64,000 nt of DNA from Streptomyces lienomycini (lineage in GTDB: Bacteria > Actinomycetota > Actinomycetes > Streptomycetales > Streptomycetaceae): NCBI RefSeq assembly GCF_027947595.1, contig NZ_CP116257.1, forward strand, positions 4,960,001-5,024,000. Direction: 5' to 3'. Shown here piece after piece: positions 24,624-33,529 of the stretch. The position numbers and the translations under genes are program-made. Every line of letters starts with the position of its first letter. Position 1 is the first letter of the stretch. A model generated the notes under the pieces. It was not told where the DNA came from. It made no database searches and saw only the letters and a program-made list of their open reading frames with translations.

Positions 24624-26266
24624 GGTGCTGCTCCTTCCGCCACCGCGTCGGTGAGGTGGCTGACGGTCATGCGTGCGGTGAACACGGCCCCCTCGGGGGT
24701 GTTGGTCACCGAGATCTCACCGCCGTGACGTTCGCAGACGAGCCGGGTCAGCGCCAGGCCGATGCCGCGCTCGCCCTGCCGGGCGGCCTTGGTGGTGAAG
24801 CCGTGGGAGAAGACCTCCCGGGCCAGTTCGGGTGCGACGCCGGGCCCGGAGTCGCGGACCACGATCTCCACGCTGGCGGCGTCCTGCCGCAGTTCGACCT
24901 CGACCCATGGCTCGTGCTCGTCGCCGGGGGCCGCGGCGGCGTCGACCGCGTTGTCGACGAGGTTGCCGACCACCGTCGCCACGTCGGCGGCGTCCTCCGG
25001 GGCCAGCCGGTCCAGCGCCGTACGGTCCGACACGCGCAGCGCGACCCTGCGCTCGGCCGCCAGGGACGCCTTCGCCGTGATCAGCGCGGCCACGGCGGTG
25101 TCCCGGACCCGGCGGCTCAGGGTGACGTCCAGGGACTGGCGGCGCCGGCTGAGTCCGCGGACGTAGCGCACCACCTCGTCCTGTTCGCCGATCTGGATGA
25201 GTCCGGAGATGGTGTGCAACTGGTTGGCGAACTCGTGGGCCTGGGCGCGCAGCAGCTCGGAGGTGCTGCGGAAGGAACCGATCTCCCGCTCCAGGCGGGC
25301 CAGTTCGGTGCGGTCGCGCAGGGTGGTGACGGAGCCGAGCGGGCGGCCGTCCTTGGCGACGGTCATGCGGTTCATGACCAGGACCCGCCCGTGGCGGACG
25401 ACGACCTCGTCGCGCGGCTCGGCCGCTTCGGGCGTGGCACCGGCCAGGACGTCGCGCAGCCGCCCGTCGATGCCGAGGCCGTCCAGGCTCTGGCCCACGC
25501 AGTCGGCGGGCAGGTCGAGCAGACGCCGGCCCATCTCGTTGACCAGGGTGAGCCGGTGGTGCGGGTCGAGGGCCACGACGCCTTCGGCGATGCCGTAGAG
25601 CATGGCCTCCCGGTGCTCGGCGAGGCCCGCGATCTCGCGCGGTTCCAGGCCGAGGGTCTGCCGCTTGACGCGCCGGGCCAGCAGCCAGGAACCGGCCACG
25701 CCGAGGCCGCTGGCGATGCCGAGGTAGGCCAGGAGGTAGGAGGAGGCGCCGCTGAGTCGCTGCCACACCGTCGGGTCTGCCTCGCCGACCATCACCGTGC
25801 CGAGGTGGTGGCCGAGGGCCCGCCGGGTGGCACCGATCACCGGGACCTGGGCGACGAGTTCCCGGCCGCCCTGCACGGTCAGCGGCCCCGACCAGCCGCT
25901 CGCGGCACCGGCGCCCGCGCCGCGCGGCAGCCGGCCGCCGATCAGCGTGGGGTCGGTGGAGCTGACGACGCGGCCGTCGGCGTCGGCGACGGTGACGGAG
26001 GTGACGCCGGACTGGGTCTGCGTGGAGTTCACCAGCGGGGCGAGGGCCTCCTGCGGCACGGGGCTCAGCAGCTGGCTGCGGACCAGCGGCGTGGCGGCCA
26101 GCTGTTCGGCGAGGGCGGTGACGCGGCGGCCTTCGACGCGGTTGAAGGTCGCCTCGGACTGGGCGAGCGAGACGGCGGCGACCGCGAGCAGGACGACCAC
26201 GACGATGGCGAGCTGGAGGACCAGCATCTCGCCCGCGAGGGTCTGACGGCGGAAGGTGGGGGCCAC
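24620..26266 (-). CDS. CitA/DpiB-type sensor histidine kinase
   Basis: A protein of 548 residues. One membrane helix (VLQLAIVVVVLLAVAAVSLA, about residues 17-36) is followed by a roughly 140-residue extracytoplasmic sensor domain. A second helix is near residue 180 (YLLAYLGIASGLGVAGSWLL), then a PAS domain (REAMLYGIAEGVVALDPHHRLTLVN). The dimerisation segment AHEFANQLHTISGLIQIGEQDE carries the phospho-accepting His. The ATPase domain has N-box NLVDNAVDAA, VVRDSGPGVAPEL and ERGIGLALTRLVCERHGGE. The architecture is that of citrate/dicarboxylate sensors. It is divergent from tctC. Confidence 0.93.
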   Translation of the reverse strand: MAPTFRRQTLAGEMLVLQLAIVVVVLLAVAAVSLAQSEATFNRVEGRRVTALAEQLAATPLVRSQLLSPVPQEALAPLVNSTQTQSGVTSVTVADADGRVVSSTDPTLIGGRLPRGAGAGAASGWSGPLTVQGGRELVAQVPVIGATRRALGHHLGTVMVGEADPTVWQRLSGASSYLLAYLGIASGLGVAGSWLLARRVKRQTLGLEPREIAGLAEHREAMLYGIAEGVVALDPHHRLTLVNEMGRRLLDLPADCVGQSLDGLGIDGRLRDVLAGATPEAAEPRDEVVVRHGRVLVMNRMTVAKDGRPLGSVTTLRDRTELARLEREIGSFRSTSELLRAQAHEFANQLHTISGLIQIGEQDEVVRYVRGLSRRRQSLDVTLSRRVRDTAVAALITAKASLAAERRVALRVSDRTALDRLAPEDAADVATVVGNLVDNAVDAAAAPGDEHEPWVEVELRQDAASVEIVVRDSGPGVAPELAREVFSHGFTTKAARQGERGIGLALTRLVCERHGGEISVTNTPEGAVFTARMTVSHLTDAVAEGAAP

Positions 26267-26620
26267 GGCTGACTCGTTCTCGGCTCACGGGGGGGGCGGG
26301 GGTGCCGGGTCGCCATCATGGCGCCCACCTGCGGCGAAGGAAAGAGACGTGCCTCTGATGTGCCTTCTTCGCAATGAACCGGCGATACGACGGCCACGTA
26401 CCGGCACCCGCCCCGGTGAGGCCGGGGCACCGTTTCGGCGCCTGCCCAGACGGCGTTCCGGCGACGCCCCAGGGGCGCTCCGGCGACCGCAATGAACACA
26501 ACCTCCCTTGGTTCCGCAAGGAAGACAGGAGGCGGACGCGCGGGCACCATGTGGCCCACGTCACCCTCCCCCACAGGGCTTCCCCGTACCGCTCTACCCA
26601 ACCGACAGGTGGTGTCATTC
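26267..26620. promoter_or_regulatory. 354-bp divergent control region of the CitAB-like system and tctCBA
   Basis: No gene is supported here. The sequence holds a 10-bp direct repeat, CGCAATGAAC, at 26370-26379 and 26488-26497 (118 bp apart). It also holds a hairpin with 7-bp arms GCCCCGG (26410-26416) and CCGGGGC (26422-26428), and a G run at 26289-26294. The repeats are candidates for response-regulator sites. AGGTGG at 26607-26612 is the ribosome-binding site of tctC. Confidence 0.45.
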
Positions 26621-27607
26621 GTGCGCCTGCGCACTCCCCTTGCCCTGCTCGGGGCCGCCGTGCTCGTGCTGGCGGGACCGCCGTTGCTGTCCTCCGGCGA
26701 CGACTCCGATTCCGGCACCCAGATCCCGGGCCTGCGCTTCATGGTTCCCAACACGCCCGGCGGCGGCTACGACATCACCGCTCGCACGGCCGCCAAGAAC
26801 GCCGAGGACGCCGGGCTCACGCACAACATCGAGGTCTTCAACCTGCCCGGCGCGGGCGGCACCGTGGGGCTGAGCCGGCTGGTGAGCGAGCACGGCAACG
26901 GCAAGCTCGCCATGTCCATGGGCCTCGGCGTAGTCGGCGCCGTCCGCTCCAACCACGCCCCCAAGACCCTCGCCGACACCACGCCGATCGCCCGCCTCAC
27001 CGAGGAGCAGGACGTCGTCGTGGTCGGCAAGGACTCGCCGTACAAGACGATCGACGAGCTGGTGGACGCCTGGAAGAAGGACCCGGGCAAGATCCCCGTC
27101 GGCGGCGGCTCGTCACCTGGCGGACCCGACCACCTCGCCCCGATGCTGATGGCGCAGGCCGCCGGTATCGAGCCGAAGTCGGTCAACTACATCCCCTTCG
27201 ACGGCGGCGGCGAGCTGCTCGCCTCCATCCTCGGCAACAAGGTCGGCTTCGGCGTCTCCGGCGTCGGTGAGTACCTGGACCAGATCAAGGCGGGCGAGCT
27301 GAGGGTGCTCGCGGTGACCGGTCCCGAGCGGGTGGACGACCTGAAGGACGCACCCACGCTCAAGGAGTCCGGCTACGACGTGGACTTCACCAACTGGCGC
27401 GGCATCGTCGCCCCGCCCGGCCTGTCCGAGGCGCAGCGCGACAAGCTCACCCGCCTGGTGGAGGAGCTGCACGACTCGCCCGAATGGAAGAAGTCCATGG
27501 ACCAGAACGGCTGGGACGACGCGTTCCTGACCGGTGAGAAGTTCGGCGACTTCCTGGAGGCCCAGGACAAGCGCGTGGTGTCGGTGCTGAAGGAGCTGGG
27601 ACTGTGA
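26621..27607 (+). CDS. tctC: Tripartite tricarboxylate transporter, substrate-binding protein
   Basis: A protein of 328 residues. A short basic start and hydrophobic core (MRLRTPLALLGAAVLVLAGPP) form a signal peptide; no lipobox Cys is present. The mature part is a TctC/Bug-type binding protein: LRFMVPNTPGGGYDITAR, NLPGAGGTVGLSRLV, VGGGSSPGGPDHLAPMLMAQAAG, NYIPFDGGGELLASILGNKV and NWRGIVAPPGLSEAQRDKL. It should capture a carboxylate outside the membrane and deliver it to TctAB. GTG 26621 has AGGTGG eight bases upstream; GTG 26612 is less likely. It overlaps tctB by four bases. Confidence 0.92.
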   Translation: MRLRTPLALLGAAVLVLAGPPLLSSGDDSDSGTQIPGLRFMVPNTPGGGYDITARTAAKNAEDAGLTHNIEVFNLPGAGGTVGLSRLVSEHGNGKLAMSMGLGVVGAVRSNHAPKTLADTTPIARLTEEQDVVVVGKDSPYKTIDELVDAWKKDPGKIPVGGGSSPGGPDHLAPMLMAQAAGIEPKSVNYIPFDGGGELLASILGNKVGFGVSGVGEYLDQIKAGELRVLAVTGPERVDDLKDAPTLKESGYDVDFTNWRGIVAPPGLSEAQRDKLTRLVEELHDSPEWKKSMDQNGWDDAFLTGEKFGDFLEAQDKRVVSVLKELGL

Positions 27608-28140
27608 CGACGCCCACCGAACTCCCCGTGGAGGCGGCCGCCGGTCGGCGCTCGTGGCTGCGCGAGCACTCCGAACTCGGCGTGTGCGCCCTGCTGCTGG
27701 CGCTCGGCGCGCTGGTCCTGACCGACGCGCTCACGATGAACGTCGACATCACCCAGCGCGGGCCGGTCGGCCCCAAGACCGTGCCGATCGTGGTCGGCGC
27801 CGGCCTGCTGGTGATCGCCGCGCTGCTCGCCGTCGACGTGCTGCGCGGCGGCCGGGGCGAGGCCGAGGGCGGCGAGGACGTCGACCTGTCCGAACCGGCC
27901 GACTGGCGCACGGTGCTGCTGCTCTCCGGCATCTTCCTGGGCGCCGCCGCCCTGATCGAGCCGGCCGGTTTCCCCGTCGCCGGGGCGCTGCTCTTCTGGG
28001 GCGCCGCCTTCGCCCTCGGCAGCCGCCGCGTGGACCGCGATCCGCTGATCGCCGCGGTGCTGTCCCTGATCACCTACGTCGTCTTCGACAAGCTGCTCGG
28101 TGTGCCGCTGCCCGGCGGTCCGCTGATGGGAGTGCTCTGA
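27604..28140 (+). CDS. tctB: Tripartite tricarboxylate transporter, small membrane subunit
   Basis: A protein of 178 residues with four predicted membrane helices: [61 protein letters not shown] plus [15 protein letters not shown], and a final [20 protein letters not shown]. Low conservation and four helices are typical of TctB. It pairs with the large subunit TctA to form the sodium- or proton-driven permease. The GTG start overlaps the tctC stop (GTGA); the next gene begins one base after its stop, so the three are translationally linked. Confidence 0.88.
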   Translation: MTTPTELPVEAAAGRRSWLREHSELGVCALLLALGALVLTDALTMNVDITQRGPVGPKTVPIVVGAGLLVIAALLAVDVLRGGRGEAEGGEDVDLSEPADWRTVLLLSGIFLGAAALIEPAGFPVAGALLFWGAAFALGSRRVDRDPLIAAVLSLITYVVFDKLLGVPLPGGPLMGVL

Positions 28141-28141
28141 C

Positions 28142-29641
28142 ATGAACGCCCTCAACTCCCTCATGGACGGGTTCGGTACGGCCCTCACCCCCATCAATCT
28201 GCTGTGGGCCGCCCTGGGCGTGCTGCTCGGCACCGCCATCGGTGTGCTGCCCGGCATCGGCCCGGCGATGGCGGTGGCACTGCTGCTGCCGGTGACGTAC
28301 GGGCTGGACCCGGTCGCCGCGTTCATCATGTTCGCCGGCATCTACTACGGCGCGATGTTCGGCGGTTCGACCACCTCCATCCTGCTCAACACCCCCGGCG
28401 AGAGCGCGGCCGTGGTCGCGGCCATGGAGGGCAACCCCATGGCCAAGGCGGGACGCGGCGCGCAGGCGCTGGCGGCCGCGGCCATCGGTCACTTCGCCGG
28501 CGGCATGATCGGCACGATCCTGCTGGTGGTGCTGGCCCCGACCGTCGCCGACCTGGCGGTGGACATCGGCGCCCCGGACTACTTCGCCATCATGGTGCTG
28601 GCGTTCATCGCCGTGACGTCGGTGCTGGGTTCCTCGCGGGTCAGAGGCCTGGCCTCGCTGCTGATCGGCCTGACCATCGGCCTGGTGGGCCTGGACCAGA
28701 TGACCGGCCAGCAGCGGCTGACGTTCGGCTCGCTGCAGCTCGCCGACGGGGTGGACGTGGTGATCGTCGCGGTCGGTCTGTTCGCGATCGGCGAGGCGCT
28801 GTGGGTGGCGGCCCATCTGCGGCGCGGGGCGGCCGAGCCGATCCCGGTGGGCCGTCCCTGGCTCGGCCGCGCCGACGTGAGGCGCACCTGGAAGTCCTGG
28901 CTGCGCGGTCCGCTCATCGGCTTCCCGTTCGGTGCGATCCCGGCGGGCGGCGCGGAGATACCCACCTTCCTGTCGTACGTCACGGAGAAGCGCCTGTCCA
29001 AGCACAAGGACGAGTGGGGCAAGGGCGCCATCGAGGGCGTGGCCGGTCCCGAGTCGGCGGCGTCGGCCTCGGCCGCGGGCACGCTGGTGTCCATGCTGAC
29101 CCTGGGCCTGCCGACCACCGCCGTCGCGGCGGTCATGCTGGCCGCCTTCCAGCAGTACGGCATCCAGCCCGGCCCGCTGCTCTTCGAACGCGAGCCCGAG
29201 CTGGTGTGGGGCCTGATCGCCTCGCTCTTCGTCGGCATGGTGCTGCTGCTCGCCCTGAACCTGCCGCTGGCCCCCGTCTGGGCCAAGCTGCTGCGCATCC
29301 CGCGGCCGTACCTGTACGCGGGCATCATGTTCTTCGCCGCGGTCGGCGCGTACGCGGTCGGCGGTGAGGTGGTCGACCTGGTGATCCTCCTGGTCATCGG
29401 CCTCATCGGCTTCGGCATGCGCCGCTACGGTCTGCCCATCCTGCCCGCCGTGATCGGCGTCATCCTCGGCCCGAACGCCGAGCAGCAGCTGCGCCGCGCC
29501 CTGCAGATCAGCGACGGGAGCGTGTCCGGCCTGGTCAACACGCCGTTCTCGGTGACGGTGTACGCGGTGATCGTGCTGCTGCTGGCCTGGCCCCTGGTGA
29601 AGCGGCTGGTGAGCCGGGGACGGGCGCGGACCGACGCCTGA
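28142..29641 (+). CDS. tctA: Tripartite tricarboxylate transporter, large membrane subunit
   Basis: A protein of 499 residues with about twelve hydrophobic segments. The TctA signatures are clear: [40 protein letters not shown] followed by [19 protein letters not shown], and in the second half [17 protein letters not shown] with [18 protein letters not shown]. These glycine-rich loops are repeated in each half and form the transport site. The substrate (citrate, tricarballylate, or another di- or tricarboxylate) cannot be decided from sequence. The neighbouring CitA-like sensor supports a carboxylate. Confidence 0.93.
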   Translation: MNALNSLMDGFGTALTPINLLWAALGVLLGTAIGVLPGIGPAMAVALLLPVTYGLDPVAAFIMFAGIYYGAMFGGSTTSILLNTPGESAAVVAAMEGNPMAKAGRGAQALAAAAIGHFAGGMIGTILLVVLAPTVADLAVDIGAPDYFAIMVLAFIAVTSVLGSSRVRGLASLLIGLTIGLVGLDQMTGQQRLTFGSLQLADGVDVVIVAVGLFAIGEALWVAAHLRRGAAEPIPVGRPWLGRADVRRTWKSWLRGPLIGFPFGAIPAGGAEIPTFLSYVTEKRLSKHKDEWGKGAIEGVAGPESAASASAAGTLVSMLTLGLPTTAVAAVMLAAFQQYGIQPGPLLFEREPELVWGLIASLFVGMVLLLALNLPLAPVWAKLLRIPRPYLYAGIMFFAAVGAYAVGGEVVDLVILLVIGLIGFGMRRYGLPILPAVIGVILGPNAEQQLRRALQISDGSVSGLVNTPFSVTVYAVIVLLLAWPLVKRLVSRGRARTDA

Positions 29642-29789
29642 TCCCCGGCCGGGCGGGGCGGCGGCACCGGCCTCTGCCCTCACCCCGTCCGGCCGAGCCG
29701 AGGGTGCCGACGGCGCGGGACCGGGTACGGATACGCACGGCGAGGTACCCGTCCCGTCCCCGCCCCGCACGACCACGGAAGGCGAACCG

Positions 29790-30113
29790 ATGATCTTCAT
29801 CACGGCGAAGTTCCAGGTACTCCCCGAACATGCCGACCAGTGGCCGGAGATCTCCGGCGAGTTCACCCGGGCCACCCGGGCGGAACCCGGCTGCCTCTGG
29901 TTCGACTGGTCCCGCAGCGTCGACGACCCCTCGGAATACGTCCTGGTCGAGGCGTTCCGCGACGACGAGGCGGGCGCTGCCCACGTCCAGTCCGCCCACT
30001 TCAGGGCCGCGCAGGAGAAGCTGCCGCGCCATCTGGCCCGGACACCGCGCGTCGTCAACGCGACGATCGACCAGGACGACTGGTCGGAACTCGGCGAGAT
30101 GGCGGTCGAGTAG
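29790..30113 (+). CDS. Antibiotic biosynthesis monooxygenase (ABM) domain protein, putative quinol monooxygenase
   Basis: A protein of 107 residues with the dimeric ferredoxin-like ABM fold: MIFITAKFQVLPEHADQWPEI, FTRATRAEPGCLWFDWSRSV, YVLVEAFRDDEAGAAHVQSAHF, then a short tail. Small proteins of this kind (YgiN-like) act on quinols or degrade haem, or are simply uncharacterised. The start ATG 29790 is preceded by GGAAGGCGAACC. It stands alone about 150 bp after tctA. No partner gene indicates a pathway. Confidence 0.85.
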   Translation: MIFITAKFQVLPEHADQWPEISGEFTRATRAEPGCLWFDWSRSVDDPSEYVLVEAFRDDEAGAAHVQSAHFRAAQEKLPRHLARTPRVVNATIDQDDWSELGEMAVE

Positions 30114-30164
30114 CCGATCCGGCGCAGGCGTCCCGGCAGCCGGCCGGAAAGCCGGGCAGCCGGT

Positions 30165-30191
30165 CAGGCAGCCAGGCAGTCAGGCAGTCAG
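30165..30191. repeat. Short 8-bp tandem repeat
   Basis: Three consecutive 8-bp units, CAGGCAGC (30165-30172), CAGGCAGT (30173-30180) and CAGGCAGT (30181-30188), then CAG. Related GGCAGCCGG copies lie just before, at about 30135 and 30155. The run fills the gap between the convergent ABM and membrane-protein genes. Confidence 0.8.
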
Positions 30192-30192
30192 T

Positions 30193-31188
30193 TCACGCGA
30201 CCGAATCGATCCGGCCCCTGCACGCCTCACGGATCTTGTCGAGGTCGGCCGATACGCCGGCGGTGGCGGTCTCGTCCGACGGCAGCAGCTCCACCGCCCG
30301 CTCCACCCTCCGGCACAGGTCGTCGATCATCTCGGCCGGCAGGAACGGGGTGCCGATGACGGCATAGCCGGTGTCCACCGGCGTCTGCAGATCCAGGTGC
30401 ACCGCATCCCAACTTCTGCGCGCCGCGTCCTGCCGCTCGCGGACCTTGTCGCCTTCGCTGCCGGGGATCAGGTCCAGATCCCGTTCCAGCGTCACGATGT
30501 TGCTGTGCAGTTGCGTGGACAACTTGCGCAGCCGCATCCAGCCCTTGTGGCCCACCGCGATGATGGCGCCCCCGAGTGTCACCGCGACCGGCACGATCAG
30601 CGACGGACGGGTCGTGACGACATAGGCGTGAATGACCACCGCCGCGAAGTAGATGCCGGCGGCGTTGGCGACCGTCCGGCCGAGCATCGCCCGCCAGACC
30701 CGCGAGCTCAGCCTGTCCAGCAGCTCAGCTGCCGGCAGGTCCGGCTCGGCTGCCTGCCCCCACACCGGAAGGAGCACCCAAGCGCACATCAACACCTGCG
30801 CGGACGCCACGTGGGCGACCACTTGGTCCGGCTCCCGCTCTATGTCAGCGAGCAGCCCCCAGCCATGCCGCACGACGGCGAACACCGCGACGCCCCAGAC
30901 CGTCAGCTTCAGGTATCCCCAACGGCGCTTCCACTGCGGCTCGTTCCAGGTCTCGTCGACACGGCGAAGAATCCGCTTCGGGGTGTGCCAACCATCCGTG
31001 AAGCCGCTCCAAGGACGCCGCCCACCGAAGACCAGGACGAGGCCCCCGACGAACATGGCCAGGCCGACACCCCGGTGCGGAGTGTCGTAGAGGCTGTTCC
31101 CCCAGACGTTCATGACGAACCCGACGGGGAAGAAGACACGCCGCCAGTGTCTCCGTATCGGAGCAAGAACCCGCTTCCATGTCGACAT
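30193..31188 (-). CDS. Multi-pass membrane protein of unknown function
   Basis: A protein of 331 residues that I do not recognise. Hydrophobic segments: GVGLAMFVGGLVLVFGG (about residues 40-58), LKLTVWGVAVFAVVRHGW, ASAQVLMCAWVLLPVWG, AAGIYFAAVVIHAYVV and SLIVPVAVTLGGAIIAV. They leave a C-terminal cytoplasmic domain of about 120 residues that is charged and predicted helical (STQLHSNIVTLERDLDLI, DDLCRRVERAVELLPS). Two Trp-rich basic stretches flank the first helix. The architecture resembles accessory or toxin-antitoxin-like membrane proteins, but that is only an impression. ATG 31188 (MSTWKRV) was chosen over GTG 31212. The codon bias is somewhat less extreme than in neighbours. Confidence 0.7.
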   Translation of the reverse strand: MSTWKRVLAPIRRHWRRVFFPVGFVMNVWGNSLYDTPHRGVGLAMFVGGLVLVFGGRRPWSGFTDGWHTPKRILRRVDETWNEPQWKRRWGYLKLTVWGVAVFAVVRHGWGLLADIEREPDQVVAHVASAQVLMCAWVLLPVWGQAAEPDLPAAELLDRLSSRVWRAMLGRTVANAAGIYFAAVVIHAYVVTTRPSLIVPVAVTLGGAIIAVGHKGWMRLRKLSTQLHSNIVTLERDLDLIPGSEGDKVRERQDAARRSWDAVHLDLQTPVDTGYAVIGTPFLPAEMIDDLCRRVERAVELLPSDETATAGVSADLDKIREACRGRIDSVA

Positions 31189-31333
31189 GGCGCCATGGTT
31201 CCCGCGACGCACCGTGCCCAGGACCGACTTGACGCAGATCAGAGGTTGCGGGCCGTGCGGCGGGGCGGGCCCCTGCGCCGCGGTACCGGGCCGTGCGCCC
31301 CCTTCGCAGCCTCCTGAGGGCTGTCCCCCGAGC

Positions 31334-31831
31334 TCAAGGAGCGTCGGTGAGTTCCTTTCGCATCAACGTGCAGATCGTCTCGTAGCGGCGCAACGATCCA
31401 TCAGGGGCCTGCTCGTCCCACGAGTCCGGCTGACGGTCGTACGCGACGTATCCCAGTCGTTCGTACAGTGCGCGGGCCCTGGGGTTGTTCTCCTCCACGG
31501 CCAGCTCGGCCTGGAGCAGGCCGCGCTTTCTGATCCGCAGTTCCGCGGCTTCGACAAGAAGCGTCCCGATCCCGCACGACTGCAGGGCGGGGTGGACTGC
31601 CAGTTGCCACAGAGTGCCGGCACCTGCCTTGATCTGATAGTCGATGCCGCCCTTCGCCACCGGGATGTCGGTCGCGGGGCAGACCGCCAAGTAGTCGACC
31701 TCACCGATACGGGCGCGTTCCAACTGTCCGACGACGCCGGCCAGGTGGTGGTCGGACCCTGCCCAGCCGCACGACGCCAGGTCGGCATGGACCAGGTCAC
31801 GGACAGACAGCTTCACCACAACGTTGGTCAT
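31334..31831 (-). CDS. GNAT-family N-acetyltransferase
   Basis: A protein of 165 residues. The acetyl-CoA site is LAVHPALQSCGIGTLLVEAAE, containing the Q/R-x-x-G-x-G/A loop, followed by the characteristic C-terminal VEENNPRARALYERLGYVAYD. It should transfer acetyl from CoA to an amine. The target may be a small molecule such as an aminoglycoside or a protein, and is not identifiable. The start ATG 31831 (MTNVVVKLSV) is fixed by GGAGGT seven bases upstream; the frame is open to 31933. Together with the membrane-protein gene it forms a small minus-strand pair of accessory character. Confidence 0.86.
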   Translation of the reverse strand: MTNVVVKLSVRDLVHADLASCGWAGSDHHLAGVVGQLERARIGEVDYLAVCPATDIPVAKGGIDYQIKAGAGTLWQLAVHPALQSCGIGTLLVEAAELRIRKRGLLQAELAVEENNPRARALYERLGYVAYDRQPDSWDEQAPDGSLRRYETICTLMRKELTDAP

Positions 31832-31959
31832 CTTCAGTACCTCCGGCAAGCCAGCTTCCACACCGACAGGCGTGGGGCGCAAAGCAGTTTCCGCGTTTCG
31901 ACGCCAGGGCGTCCGGAGGATCAGTGGCCGCACTCAGGACGATGTCGATCGCCCCGGGA

Positions 31960-32382
31960 TCATCCCAGGAAACTCAACCGAACCTGACGGTCGGGATTAT
32001 CCCGGTTGGTGTCCACCAGGCACACCGACTGCCACGTTCCCAGCTCCAGGTGGCCGCCGATCACCGGCAGTGTGGCGTGCGGTGGTACGAAGGCGGGCAG
32101 GACGTGGTCGCGTCCGTGGCCGGGGCTGCCGTGGCGGTGCTGCCAGCGGTCGTCGGCCGGGAGCAGGCTGTGCAGGGCGGACAGCAGGTCGTCGTCGCTG
32201 CCGGCGCCGGTCTCGATGATCGCGATGCCGGCGGTGGCGTGCGGAACGAAGACGTTGAGGAGGCCGTCGCGACCGGCCGCGGCCTCGCGCAGGAAGGTCT
32301 CGCAGTCCCCGGTGATGTCGGCGACCCGCTCCGCCGAGCCGGTGGCGAGGCTGAGTACTCGGGTGGTGAAGGCATCTGGCAT
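31960..32382 (-). CDS. YjbQ/UPF0047 family protein
   Basis: A protein of 140 residues with the UPF0047 landmarks: LNVFVPHATAGIAIIETG, WQHRHGSPGHGRDHVLPAF, VPPHATLPVIGGHLELGTWQSVCLVD. Conserved His and Glu residues form a putative metal site. E. coli YjbQ has weak thiamine-phosphate-synthase activity and the family is sometimes named secondary thiamine-phosphate synthase; the real role is unclear. ATG 32382 is supported by GGATGGGG and removes an upstream shadow to 32472. It is divergent from the FAD monooxygenase with 55 bp between. Confidence 0.88.
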   Translation of the reverse strand: MPDAFTTRVLSLATGSAERVADITGDCETFLREAAAGRDGLLNVFVPHATAGIAIIETGAGSDDDLLSALHSLLPADDRWQHRHGSPGHGRDHVLPAFVPPHATLPVIGGHLELGTWQSVCLVDTNRDNPDRQVRLSFLG

Positions 32383-32437
32383 GACCCCATCCTGACACCG
32401 GGGGAAGATCGGGGCCTGCGGCGCCGTTGGTAGAAGC

Positions 32438-33517
32438 GTGAACAACACACGCGAGGTCGAGGTCGTCGTCATCGGCGCGGGCCAGGCCGGACTCGCCGCC
32501 GCCTACCACCTGCGACGCGCCGGTTTCGAGCCGGAGCGCGACTTCGTGGTGCTCGACCACTCCCCCGGCCCCGGCGGTGCCTGGCAGTTCCGCTGGCCGT
32601 CGCTGACGTACGGCAAGGTGCACGGGATGCACGCCCTGCCGGGCATGGAGCTGACCGGTGCCGATCCGGAGCGGCCGTCCGCCGAGGTGGTCGCCGGGTA
32701 CTTCGCGGCGTACGAGCGGACCTTCGACCTGCGCGTCCGGCGGCCCGTCGATGTCCGCGCCGTGCGCGAGGGGACGGGCGGGCGACTGCTCGTCGACACT
32801 TCGGCCGGGGAGTGGTCGACGCGTGCGCTGATCAACGCGACCGGCACCTGGGACCGGCCCTTCTGGCCGCGCTACCCGGGGCAGGAGAGCTTCCGGGGTC
32901 GGCAACTGCACACCGCGGGGTATGCCGGGCCCGAGAAGTTCGCGGGTCGGCGCGTGATCGTGGTGGGCGGCGGCGCCTCGGGGACGCAGCACCTGCTGGA
33001 GATCGCCCCGTACGCGGCGGCCACCACGTGGGTGACCAGGAGGCCTCCTGTCTTCCGCGAGGGGCCCTTCGACGAGGACGCGGGCCGGGCGGCGGTGGCG
33101 CTCGTGGAGGAGCGGGTACGGCAGGGGCTGCCGCCCAAGAGCGTCGTGTCGGTGACCGGGCTGCCGCTGAACGACGCGGTCCGGGCCGGGCTGGAGTCCG
33201 GGGTGCTGGACCGGCAGCCCATGTTCGACCGGATCACGCCCGAGGGCGTGGAGTGGAGCGACGGGCGGCGGGTGGCCGCGGACGTCATCCTGTGGGCGAC
33301 CGGATTCCGGGCCGCCATCGACCATCTGCGGCCGCTGCGGCTGCGCGAGGCGGGCGGCGGTATCCGGATGGAGGGGACCCGCGCGGTCGCCGACCCTCGG
33401 ATCCATCTCGTCGGCTACGGGCCCTCGGCCAGCACCATCGGCGCCAACCGGGCGGGGCGTGCGGCCGTGCGGGACATCAGGCGGCTGCTGGCCGACGGGG
33501 AACCGGTCGCCGCGTGA
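32438..33517 (+). CDS. FAD/NAD(P)-dependent monooxygenase-like oxidoreductase
   Basis: A protein of 359 residues. FAD-binding VVVIGAGQAGLAAAYHLRRAG at the N-terminus, a Trp-rich substrate region (GPGGAWQFRWPSLTYGKVHGM), the fingerprint FRGRQLHTAGY close to the flavin-monooxygenase motif FxGxxxHxxxW/Y, NADPH-binding RRVIVVGGGASGTQHLLEIA, and ADVILWATGFRAAIDHL matching the ATGY/F motif. It is thus a class B flavoprotein related to YUC/CzcO-type monooxygenases. The substrate is unknown. GTG 32438 is the only start that keeps the dinucleotide fold intact. Its stop is 12 bp from the convergent mltG-like gene. Confidence 0.87.
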   Translation: MNNTREVEVVVIGAGQAGLAAAYHLRRAGFEPERDFVVLDHSPGPGGAWQFRWPSLTYGKVHGMHALPGMELTGADPERPSAEVVAGYFAAYERTFDLRVRRPVDVRAVREGTGGRLLVDTSAGEWSTRALINATGTWDRPFWPRYPGQESFRGRQLHTAGYAGPEKFAGRRVIVVGGGASGTQHLLEIAPYAAATTWVTRRPPVFREGPFDEDAGRAAVALVEERVRQGLPPKSVVSVTGLPLNDAVRAGLESGVLDRQPMFDRITPEGVEWSDGRRVAADVILWATGFRAAIDHLRPLRLREAGGGIRMEGTRAVADPRIHLVGYGPSASTIGANRAGRAAVRDIRRLLADGEPVAA

Positions 33518-33529
33518 CGCCCCGCCCGG

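Noticed and set aside
30165..30191. CRISPR-like repeat
   Set aside because: The units are only 8 bp, contiguous and without spacers, so this is a simple tandem repeat.
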